A DNA stretch of 5,951 nt. Source: Neisseriaceae bacterium. GTDB taxonomy: Bacteria > Pseudomonadota > Gammaproteobacteria > Burkholderiales > Neisseriaceae. Made by a program: the position numbers and the translations under genes. The notes below the pieces were generated by a model, which saw only the letters and a list, made by a program, of their open reading frames with translations, ran no database searches and was not told where the DNA came from. Below are positions 1 to 5,183 of the stretch, in pieces. How positions within the stretch are numbered: position 1 is the stretch's first letter; each line of letters begins with the position of its first letter. The stretch is from the NCBI GenBank assembly GCA_017989485.1, contig JAGNPU010000131.1, positions 1-5,951 on the forward strand, given 5' to 3'.

Positions 1-251
1 GCGGCAATCTCATCGGCCTTAATGCTTTTATGCGCCAAATCCAAAAAATGATCTTTATCGGCAAAGAAAATCAGGCCCATGATGCGCCACATGTCGTTGC
101 TAAAGTTGGGGTAGTAAAACGACTCGCTCCAGCGCTGTGCCGGTGGCGGGAAGGTGCCCATCATCAACACCTTGGCGTGCTTGGGCATAAACGGCGCCAG
201 AGGATGGGTTTCGATGACGTATTCAGGATTGGGCAGGCTGTGCTCGGTCAT
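1..251 (-). CDS. Uracil-DNA glycosylase superfamily protein, N-terminal part
   Basis: Only the first 83 codons are in the window; the gene runs off the left edge. The protein begins MTEHSLPNPEYVIETHPLAP. Residues 26-41 (AKVLMMGTFPPPAQRW) match the motif-A region of the uracil-DNA glycosylase superfamily, where a GxxP-type loop (here G32-T33-F34-P35) forms the base-excision pocket. It is followed by YYPNF (46-50) and NDMWRIMG (52-59), typical of the small cytoplasmic UDG-like proteins often annotated simply as uracil-DNA glycosylase family protein. The expected role is removal of uracil or another deaminated base from DNA. The second catalytic motif lies outside the window, so activity and subfamily (uracil versus hypoxanthine/mismatch) cannot be decided. 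The ATG at 251 is the only good start: no in-frame ATG lies closely upstream, and a weak AAGAAAG element sits about 11 bases before it. It is divergent from the oxidoreductase gene and functionally unrelated to the catabolic operon. Confidence 0.78.
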   Translation of the reverse strand, partial: MTEHSLPNPEYVIETHPLAPFMPKHAKVLMMGTFPPPAQRWSESFYYPNFSNDMWRIMGLIFFADKDHFLDLAHKSIKADEIA

Positions 252-281
252 GTGTGTCGTGTCTTTCTTAAGTAGACCCCG

Positions 282-310
282 ACTGTAAGACATTTGGCTT
301 AAAAAGTGAA
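282..310 (-). promoter_or_regulatory. Possible sigma70 promoter of the glycosylase gene
   Basis: Read on the minus strand, TTCACT (310-305) and TACAGT (287-282) are separated by exactly 17 bases. Each matches four of six consensus positions. Initiation near 275 would give a leader of about 24 bases before the ATG at 251. The spacing is ideal but both boxes are imperfect, so the call is tentative. Confidence 0.33.
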
Positions 311-370
311 TAGGCTTGCTGATGATGATTAGCCTGATGATTTACGCAGCTATACGGCTATTGCGTACTG

Positions 371-469
371 ATGAGCTATCAGGTGGTTTATCTACTGTCG
401 ACGGTGGTCGAGCTGTTGGTGTGTGGCTTAACTCTGTGGCAGGGCAAAAAGCTGTTTGCCACCGCATAG
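371..469 (+). CDS. Possible small hydrophobic protein (32 aa)
   Basis: This short frame encodes MSYQVVYLLSTVVELLVCGL followed by a basic, polar tail (TLWQGKKLFATA). Residues about 5-24 are hydrophobic enough for a single membrane span, and the KK after it would favour a cytoplasmic C-terminus. The stop lies 29 bases before a perfect intrinsic terminator (499-524), so the frame fits neatly as the only product of a short transcript. Against it, no Shine-Dalgarno sequence is visible before the ATG. Another frame (322-477, 51 codons, starting MMISLMIYAAIRLLR) overlaps it and does have an AGG seven bases before its start. I do not recognise either peptide. If neither is translated, the transcript would be a small RNA. 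Confidence 0.25.
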   Translation: MSYQVVYLLSTVVELLVCGLTLWQGKKLFATA

Positions 470-498
470 CGTGGTGAAGGTTGGTGAGTGAGCATAGC

Positions 499-524
499 CC
501 TGCCGGTAACGGCAGGTTTTTTTT
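499..524 (+). terminator. Strong intrinsic terminator with no obvious gene before it
   Basis: A perfect 7-bp stem (CCTGCCG at 499-505, CGGCAGG at 510-516) with the stable tetraloop GTAA is followed at once by eight T (517-524). There is no matching A-run on the left side, so it works for rightward transcription only. The nearest leftward gene is transcribed away from it, so it must end a short transcript that arises inside the intergenic region. Confidence 0.88.
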
Positions 525-652
525 ATGTTGGGTTTGGTGGCCGCTGGGTTGGCTTGTGGGCTGCTATTTGGCCTCACCCCGCCCACCGTCCCCTTAACGG
601 TCAGGATGGGGCACGGTTTTATTTGGCCTAGTGCAGAATGTGTAAAAAATCA

Positions 653-684
653 TTGACGAAGGCTAATATATTAGTGAATATAAT
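653..684 (+). promoter_or_regulatory. Probable promoter of the GMC oxidoreductase gene, long spacer
   Basis: TTGACG (653-658, five of six consensus -35 positions) and a perfect TATAAT (679-684) are separated by 20 bases instead of the usual 17. No better -35 sits at normal distance from the TATAAT, and no good -10 sits 16-18 bases after the TTGACG. Promoters with 19-20 base spacers are normally poor on their own and are the hallmark of MerR-family regulated promoters, where the activator untwists the DNA. Initiation would fall near 691, giving a leader of about 77 bases. Confidence 0.5.
663..674. promoter_or_regulatory. Perfect 12-base palindrome, candidate operator
   Basis: CTAATATATTAG reads the same on both strands and lies between the -35 and -10 elements. 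Its centre (668.5) coincides exactly with the centre of the 20-base spacer (659-678). The flanking bases do not extend the symmetry. The position is that of a dimeric regulator site of the MerR type, although a repressor could also use it. No regulator gene is present in the window. Confidence 0.4.
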
Positions 685-767
685 GACCATAGGCTGTCAG
701 TCTAATCCTCATCAAAAAGGCAGTTTGACGCCCAGTTCAGTGCGCTATTTGTTTACCGGAGAATAAG

Positions 768-2390
768 ATGATGAACCAGTATGACTACATTGTTGTTGGG
801 GCCGGTTCCGCCGGGTGTGTGGTGGCCACAACGCTGATTGAAAAAAATCCAGATGTGACCGTGTTGTTGCTGGAGGCTGGGCCGAAAGACACCATGATTC
901 ATGCCCAAATGCCTGCCGGCATGCCGTATATGATGGCCAACCATACGTGGCCGTATGTGACCGAGCCAGAGCCGTATCTGAATCAGCGGCAGATGGAGGT
1001 GCCTCAAGGCAAGGTTTTGGGGGGCAGCAGCAGCGTGAATGGCATGGCCTATGTGCGGGGCGTGGCGCAAGACTATGATGATTGGGCGACGCGTTATGGC
1101 TGCCAAGGCTGGGATTATGCCAGCGTTTTGGCCGATTTTGTGGCGTCAGAAAACAATGAGTCATTGACGCTGCCTTATCACGGGACTGAGGGCAATCAGT
1201 ATGTTTGTGAAAACCGTTATCGCCACCCTTTGTCCCTGGCCTTTATCCGCGCTGGCCAGGAAATGGGTTATGCCTATGTGAATGACTTTAATGGTCAGGC
1301 AGGCGATGGCGTGGGGTTTTTTCAAGCAACCGTCCATCAGGGGCGGCGGGCCAGCACCAGCTATGCCTGGCTTAATCGCGTGAAGGGCAATCCTCGTTTA
1401 ACGGTGTTGACCGGCTGCACGACCGAGCGTTTGCTGATTGAGGTGCGCGTGGCCACGGGCGTGGTCTACACGCAAAAGGGACGTAGCCATCAGGTCAGGG
1501 CGAATCGAGAGGTGATTGTGTCCAGCGGCGCTATAGGCTCGCCGAAAGTGTTGCTGTTGTCGGGCATTGGCCCGAAAGCCGATTTGGCCGCTTTGGGCAT
1601 AGACGTGGTGCTGGATGCGCCACAGGTGGGCAAGAACTATCAAGATCACCTCCATGTTAATTTGCGCGGTTTATTAAAAGAGCCGATCAGCATTGTGCGT
1701 GAGAGCATGGGCTGGAAAAAAATCAAACATGGTTTGGAATGGCTGTTGTTTCAGCGTGGCATTGCCTCGTCTAATATTTTAGAAGCCTGTGGTTTTTTTG
1801 ACCTCGATGGCGATGGCCGACGTGAAACGCAAATTCACTCTTTTCCACTGATTGAAAACTTTGGCCGTCAACAAGGGGAAGATCAGCAAGTGGTGGAAGG
1901 CTTTACCTTAAAACTAGGCCATTTATACCCAGAATCTAGGGGGCAGGTGAAGCTGAAAAGTGCCGATTGGCGTGATTTGCCTGTGGTGCAGGGGCAGTAT
2001 TTGGCCGAGCCAAATGATTTAAAGGCCATGGTCGATGCGGTTAAGTTTGGCCTGACGTTTTTTGAGACGCCGGCCATGAAAAAAATCATCAGCCAGGTGA
2101 TCATGCCTGCGCCAGAAATGCGGGTGTCGGATGAGGCCATTGCTGAGTTTGTGAAGGATTATGCCCTCACCGTGTTTCACCCTGTGGGCACTTGTGCCAT
2201 GGGCTCGGCCACGTCTGATTCGGTTTTGGATGAGCGTTTACGGGTGAAGGGCATTGCCCAGCTAAGGGTGATTGATGCCTCCAGTTTTCCCCACATCATC
2301 AGCGGCAACACCAATGCCCCGACGATTATGTTGGCGTATCGTGGCGCCCGGTTTATTTTGGAGGATGGACTAGGCATTCCGTCGGTTTAG
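768..2390 (+). CDS. GMC-family FAD-dependent oxidoreductase (alcohol/choline dehydrogenase-like)
   Basis: The 540-residue product is a complete GMC (glucose-methanol-choline) oxidoreductase, close in length to bacterial choline and alcohol dehydrogenases of this family. Visible features are the FAD dinucleotide-binding loop GAGSAG (11-16) with the ribose-binding acid E36, GMC signature 1 around GKVLGGSSSVNG (81-92), and signature 2 around SSGAIGSPKVLLLSGIGP (252-269). The catalytic His471 lies in FHPVGTCAMG and the second active-site residue Asn514 in GNTNAP. The enzyme should oxidise an alcohol group to an aldehyde using FAD and pass electrons to a quinone or oxygen; the substrate cannot be read from sequence. 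It has no signal peptide. GGAGA (758-762) lies 5 bases before the first ATG (768) and 8 before the second (771), so the second may be the real start. An unusual DLDGDG acidic loop occupies 345-350. The gene has its own promoter, converges on the transporter gene, and is not part of the minus-strand operon. Confidence 0.93.
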   Translation: MMNQYDYIVVGAGSAGCVVATTLIEKNPDVTVLLLEAGPKDTMIHAQMPAGMPYMMANHTWPYVTEPEPYLNQRQMEVPQGKVLGGSSSVNGMAYVRGVAQDYDDWATRYGCQGWDYASVLADFVASENNESLTLPYHGTEGNQYVCENRYRHPLSLAFIRAGQEMGYAYVNDFNGQAGDGVGFFQATVHQGRRASTSYAWLNRVKGNPRLTVLTGCTTERLLIEVRVATGVVYTQKGRSHQVRANREVIVSSGAIGSPKVLLLSGIGPKADLAALGIDVVLDAPQVGKNYQDHLHVNLRGLLKEPISIVRESMGWKKIKHGLEWLLFQRGIASSNILEACGFFDLDGDGRRETQIHSFPLIENFGRQQGEDQQVVEGFTLKLGHLYPESRGQVKLKSADWRDLPVVQGQYLAEPNDLKAMVDAVKFGLTFFETPAMKKIISQVIMPAPEMRVSDEAIAEFVKDYALTVFHPVGTCAMGSATSDSVLDERLRVKGIAQLRVIDASSFPHIISGNTNAPTIMLAYRGARFILEDGLGIPSV

Positions 2391-2407
2391 GCGGATGCTT
2401 TAGCCAC

Positions 2408-2441
2408 AAAAAAGGCAGGCCGCATTGGCCTGCCGTTTTTT
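2408..2441. terminator. Bidirectional intrinsic terminator between convergent genes
   Basis: An 8-bp stem (GGCAGGCC at 2414-2421, GGCCTGCC at 2427-2434) with loop GCATT is flanked by six A on the left (2408-2413) and, after one G, six T on the right (2436-2441). It therefore ends rightward transcripts from the oxidoreductase gene (stop at 2390) and leftward transcripts from the transporter gene (stop at 2457). It lies 17 bases after one stop and 15 after the other. Confidence 0.93.
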
Positions 2442-2456
2442 GATTGGCCGCGTTGC

Positions 2457-3785
2457 TTAAGCCATGGCACGGCGTTTTAAGCCGGCTTTTTGAATCAACA
2501 GCACCGCGATGATGGCCACGGATGGAATGGCCACAAACACAAACAGCGACGACATGCCCAAGTTCATGGCGACCAGTTGCCCGCCTAGAACGGGACCAAT
2601 CACCGAACCAATACGGCCGATGCCTAGGCTCCAACCCACGCCGGTGGTGCGCAGCTCCGTCGGGTAGAAGTTGGCCGCCAAGGCGTTGATGGCTGGCTGG
2701 CTGCCGATGACGGTAAAGCCAGCCACAAACACGGTGGCAAAGAGGGCGGCGGTGGAGCCGACCAGTGCGCCAATCAGGGCGACGGAGCAGGTGGCCAGCA
2801 CAAATGACGGCACCAAGATTTTGTAAAACCCATTTTTATCAATCCAGCGGCCCAATAAGACTGTCCCCAATAGCCCGCCCAGCTGTAACATGGCGCCCAA
2901 TAAAACAGCTTGCTCTAGGTCAAAGCCCGAGGTTTTGGCCAAGGTCGGCAACCAGTTAGATAAAAAGTACAGGCCAATCATGTTCAATAGGCTGATGAGC
3001 CAGATGGTGAGGGTGAAAAAAGTACGGTTGTGTTGAAACAGGGCCACAAACGGCACCTTAGATTCTTTGCTCACGATGGATTCGATTTGGGTGTGCTCAT
3101 CCATGGCCTGCTGCGGAAAGAAGCTGCGCAGGGTTTTCTTGATTTTTGGGGTGTTTTGGGGCTTGGTTTTCAAAAACTGTAAGGATTCCGGCAGGGTGAA
3201 GGCCATCACAATGCTCAAAATCAACGGCAAAATGCCGCCGAACACAAACACCGATTCCCAGCCCCAGCGTGGAATAATCATGGCGGCCAGCAGGCCACCC
3301 AGTAAGGCGCCGGCGGTAAAGCCGCCTGAGATCAACATCATCACGGAAATGCGCTGATGTTTCGGGGTGATTTCGCCGCACAAGGCCATGGCGTTGGGCA
3401 TGATGGCGCCCAACCCTAGGCCGGTGACGAAGCGTATCCACGCCAGTTGCTCAACCGTGGTGGCCAACGGCGTGATCAACATACACACGGCGAAGAAGAA
3501 GGTGGTGCCAATCAAAATGGGGCGTCGACCCAGTTTGTCTGCGGCCACGCTGAAAATCAAGGAACCCAGCAATAGGCCAAACAGGCCGGCACCAAAAATA
3601 GGGCCTAGGACGGCCTTGTCCAACTGCCATTCTTGCATGATGGCGGGGGCCACATAGCCAATGGCTTGAATGTCAAAGCCGTCTAAAATCATCAAAAAGC
3701 CACACATCAGTAAAATAAAGATTTGTCGCCGGCCCAGCTTGTGCTCATCAATGACGTCCGTCACGTTAATCGTGTTTTGATTCAT
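2457..3785 (-). CDS. MFS transporter, aromatic acid:H+ symporter (AAHS) type
   Basis: The 442-residue product has the length and hydrophobic pattern of a 12-span major facilitator. Family marks of the aromatic acid:proton symporters (PcaK, BenK and MhbT are relatives) are the acidic first-span motif DGFD (35-38), the loop 2-3 signature DKLGRRP (83-89), the span-4 stretch RFVTGLGLGAIMPN (118-131), and LPES (198-201) at the end of the first half, followed by a long basic central loop. It should import an aromatic or aromatic-derived carboxylate with protons across the inner membrane. Its place after fahA, maiA and the VOC gene suggests a substrate feeding the homogentisate route, such as a hydroxyphenyl-acid, but that is inference. 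The start is supported by AGAGGA about 6 bases before the ATG. The 178-base gap to the VOC gene and the absence of a T-run terminator in it allow read-through, possibly modulated. No clear sigma70 promoter was found in the gap. Confidence 0.9.
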   Translation of the reverse strand: MNQNTINVTDVIDEHKLGRRQIFILLMCGFLMILDGFDIQAIGYVAPAIMQEWQLDKAVLGPIFGAGLFGLLLGSLIFSVAADKLGRRPILIGTTFFFAVCMLITPLATTVEQLAWIRFVTGLGLGAIMPNAMALCGEITPKHQRISVMMLISGGFTAGALLGGLLAAMIIPRWGWESVFVFGGILPLILSIVMAFTLPESLQFLKTKPQNTPKIKKTLRSFFPQQAMDEHTQIESIVSKESKVPFVALFQHNRTFFTLTIWLISLLNMIGLYFLSNWLPTLAKTSGFDLEQAVLLGAMLQLGGLLGTVLLGRWIDKNGFYKILVPSFVLATCSVALIGALVGSTAALFATVFVAGFTVIGSQPAINALAANFYPTELRTTGVGWSLGIGRIGSVIGPVLGGQLVAMNLGMSSLFVFVAIPSVAIIAVLLIQKAGLKRRAMA

Positions 3786-3913
3786 GGTTAGTCCTCTTTG
3801 GTTTCTCTTTGTTGGTTTTATCGTGCCCCGTTTTTATATGGTTATGGGGTGCACGGTGGGTAAGGCGGCCTGGTATTTTTATAAACTGCTGGTGGCGCGC
3901 CTGCAGCGATGCG

Positions 3914-3954
3914 CAACGTCCTGTTTTTTGTTGCTGTTACCCAACAGGACGTTG
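3914..3954. repeat. Perfect 12-bp inverted repeat between the VOC and MFS genes
   Basis: CAACGTCCTGTT (3914-3925) and AACAGGACGTTG (3943-3954) are exact reverse complements separated by 17 bases. In the leftward transcript this forms a long stable hairpin starting 10 bases after the VOC stop. No U-run follows the stem, so it is not a normal intrinsic terminator. On the minus strand the 5' arm can instead pair locally (CTGTT with AACAG across GGGT), giving two exclusive structures. Possible roles are an mRNA 3'-end stabiliser that lowers transporter expression, an attenuator, or a remnant of a mobile repeat. Confidence 0.75.
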
Positions 3955-3956
3955 AT

Positions 3957-3977
3957 ACAATAATTAATGATTATTGT
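3957..3977. repeat. AT-rich inverted repeat over the VOC stop codon
   Basis: ACAATAAT (3957-3964) and ATTATTGT (3970-3977) are perfect 8-base complements around a 5-base loop. The VOC stop codon (3966-3964) lies inside. It could be a protein-binding site or a weak RNA hairpin stacked directly on the 12-bp hairpin next to it, with only two bases between them. Confidence 0.5.
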
Positions 3978-4518
3978 CGAGTTCGCTGGCGTGTAAAAAA
4001 TGTGTGTGTTTGGGTGCGCGTTTGGTTTGTGACCACTCTGCCAACATCTCTTGCTTGAGGGATTCCGTGATGCGACCAATTTTTTCAGGGGCGGCTTCGT
4101 CGTCGTAGGTGAGTTCAAGACGGTGGCCATTAGGGTCAAAGAAGTATATCGAGTGGAAAATACCGTGATTGGTCACGCCCAATACTTTGACGCCGTTGGC
4201 TTCTAAATGGTCTTTTGCCTTCATCAGTTCATCACGATCGGCCACCAGAAGGGCCAAGTGTTGTACCCACGATGGCGTGTTCTCATCGCGGCCCATTTCA
4301 GGCTGCGTCGGCAGCTCAAAAAAGGCCAAAACATTGCCCATGCCCGCATCCAAAAACACGTGCATATAAGGGTCGAAAGCCTTGGTTGAGGGCACGTGGT
4401 CTTCGGCAAAGGCCAAGATGAAATCCATGTGCAGCATTTGTTTGTACCATTCGACGGTTTCTTTGGCGTCTTTGCAACGGTAGGCAACGTGGTGAATTTG
4501 TTTGATTTTAAAGCTCAT
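3964..4518 (-). CDS. VOC (glyoxalase/dioxygenase-fold) family protein of unknown role
   Basis: The 184-residue product has two vicinal-oxygen-chelate modules (about 6-70 and 84-140). Putative metal ligands fall at the expected strand positions: His10 (IHHVAYRC), Glu68 (AFFELP), His87 (VQHLALLV) and Glu135 (GHRLELTY). This H-E-H-E set is the glyoxalase I pattern; extradiol dioxygenases would show His-His-Glu. A charged helical tail (141-184) follows. It is far too short to be 4-hydroxyphenylpyruvate dioxygenase (about 350 residues). The start at 4518 is chosen over an upstream in-frame ATG at 4593 because it aligns with the fold, has AAGGAG seven bases before it, and its ATG overlaps the maiA stop as ATGA. 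The tight coupling to the glutathione-dependent maiA suggests it acts on a pathway intermediate or a glutathione adduct of one; this is inference. An isomerase, lyase or dioxygenase activity are all possible. Confidence 0.85.
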   Translation of the reverse strand: MSFKIKQIHHVAYRCKDAKETVEWYKQMLHMDFILAFAEDHVPSTKAFDPYMHVFLDAGMGNVLAFFELPTQPEMGRDENTPSWVQHLALLVADRDELMKAKDHLEANGVKVLGVTNHGIFHSIYFFDPNGHRLELTYDDEAAPEKIGRITESLKQEMLAEWSQTKRAPKHTHFLHASELDNNH

Positions 4519-5177
4519 TTTGGTTCTCCTTGTTGGACGGCATCCGGTTGGTTTTCTGGTGCGGCATGTATGAATGCGTCTAGGGTGTGGCAATGCTCAT
4601 AAATACGGCCTATGTGTGGGTAGGCGTTAAGGTCAACATGAAAGCGCAAGGCGTTATACACCTGAGGGATGAGGCAGCAATCAGCAAGGCCCGGCGCGTC
4701 GCCGAAACAAAAGTTGCCGCTGCCATGGCGCGCCAGCTGGGCTTCTAAAGCATGAAACCCAAGGGTGATCCAATGGCCATACCAGGCTGATTTTTGCGCC
4801 GCCTCAACGCCTAATGGCTGATTGAGGTAGTTCAAAACCCTTAGGTTGTTCAAAGGGTGAATGTCGCAGGCAATGGCGGCGGCAAATGCCCGAGCGTGGG
4901 CACGCGTGGCCACATCGGTCGGCAATAACGGCGGTGCATCAGGATAGGCTTCTTCTAGATACGCCAAAATGGCCAGAGATTGCCCCAAGACCAAATCACC
5001 GTCTACCAGCGTGGGCACGAGGGCACTGGCGTTTAAGGACCGATAAGCCGAACCGTGCTGCTCACCGCCGTTGTTCACCAGGTGAACGCCGACGTGATCA
5101 TAGGCAAGGCCCTTAAGGTTAAGGGCGATGCGCACACGGTAGGCCGCCGAGCTGCGAAAGTAGCCGTAGAGTTTCAT
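4515..5177 (-). CDS. maiA: Maleylacetoacetate isomerase (zeta-class glutathione transferase)
   Basis: The 220-residue protein (family about 210-220) has a thioredoxin-like N-terminal domain with the zeta-class start YFRSSAAYRVRIALNLKG (6-23) and the glutathione-binding VP (54-55) and QS (66-67) pairs in LVPTL and GQSLAILAYLEE. An all-helical C-terminal domain follows, including DIHPLNNLRVLNYL. The enzyme isomerises the cis double bond of 4-maleylacetoacetate to fumarylacetoacetate using glutathione, in the cytoplasm. The next enzyme, FahA, is encoded just upstream. The gene starts 6 bases after the fahA stop with only a weak AGG at distance, so it is probably translated by coupling from fahA. 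Its TGA overlaps the ATG of the VOC gene. Two departures from the usual zeta pattern are seen: alanine at residue 11 where the eukaryotic SSC motif has cysteine, and NASALVP (49-55) where NPxGxVP is common. A maleylpyruvate isomerase is the main alternative but is disfavoured by the fahA neighbour. Confidence 0.92.
   Translation of the reverse strand: MKLYGYFRSSAAYRVRIALNLKGLAYDHVGVHLVNNGGEQHGSAYRSLNASALVPTLVDGDLVLGQSLAILAYLEEAYPDAPPLLPTDVATRAHARAFAAAIACDIHPLNNLRVLNYLNQPLGVEAAQKSAWYGHWITLGFHALEAQLARHGSGNFCFGDAPGLADCCLIPQVYNALRFHVDLNAYPHIGRIYEHCHTLDAFIHAAPENQPDAVQQGEPK
4526..4531 (-). promoter_or_regulatory. Strong ribosome binding site of the VOC gene inside the maiA end
   Basis: AAGGAG on the minus strand lies 7 bases before the ATG at 4518 and is contained in the last codons of maiA (encoding QGEPK). 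It settles the VOC start and shows that the VOC protein need not depend only on coupling to maiA. Confidence 0.85.
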
Positions 5178-5183
5178 GTCGAC

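Larger units (their letters stand above)
252..767. other. Intergenic region between divergent genes
   Basis: This stretch of about 516 bases has no recognisable gene. It holds a possible promoter for the leftward gene (282-310), two short overlapping plus-strand reading frames (322-477 and 371-469), a strong plus-strand intrinsic terminator (499-524), a second weaker hairpin with alternative pairings (585-617) followed by TTTTATTT, and the probable promoter of the oxidoreductase gene with a centred palindrome (653-684). The last 83 bases (685-767) are the presumed leader of the oxidoreductase mRNA, ending in the ribosome site GGAGA at 758-762. The presence of a complete terminator facing right implies a transcript that starts somewhere between about 250 and 450. 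Confidence 0.7.

Noticed and set aside
525..656. A 43-codon plus-strand frame starting MLGLVAAGLACGLLFGL, directly after the terminator T-run
   Set aside because: Its start abuts the terminator, the only Shine-Dalgarno-like AGG is the terminator's own 3' arm, and its end overlaps the -35 of the next promoter. It is probably chance.
753..1164. Long minus-strand frames opposite the start of the oxidoreductase gene
   Set aside because: They lie antisense to a clear GMC coding region, lack domains and have the His/Pro-rich composition of a shadow frame.
1771..1782. CTAATATTTTAG, one base away from the promoter palindrome
   Set aside because: It lies inside the oxidoreductase coding sequence (Ser-Asn-Ile-Leu codons) with no promoter near it, so it is likely a coincidence.
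3894..3901. GGCGCGCC palindrome, also present at 4727-4734
   Set aside because: It is a GC-rich restriction-type palindrome, once in coding sequence and once in the gap, with no structure around it.
4519..4593. A 25-residue N-terminal extension of the VOC protein from the ATG at 4593
   Set aside because: It would overlap maiA by 79 bases, has no ribosome site, is arginine/proline-rich out-of-frame maiA sequence, and the internal ATG at 4518 has a strong site.
5178..5183. GTCGAC palindrome between fahA and maiA
   Set aside because: A six-base palindrome in a six-base gap with no extension is expected by chance and gives no evidence of regulation.
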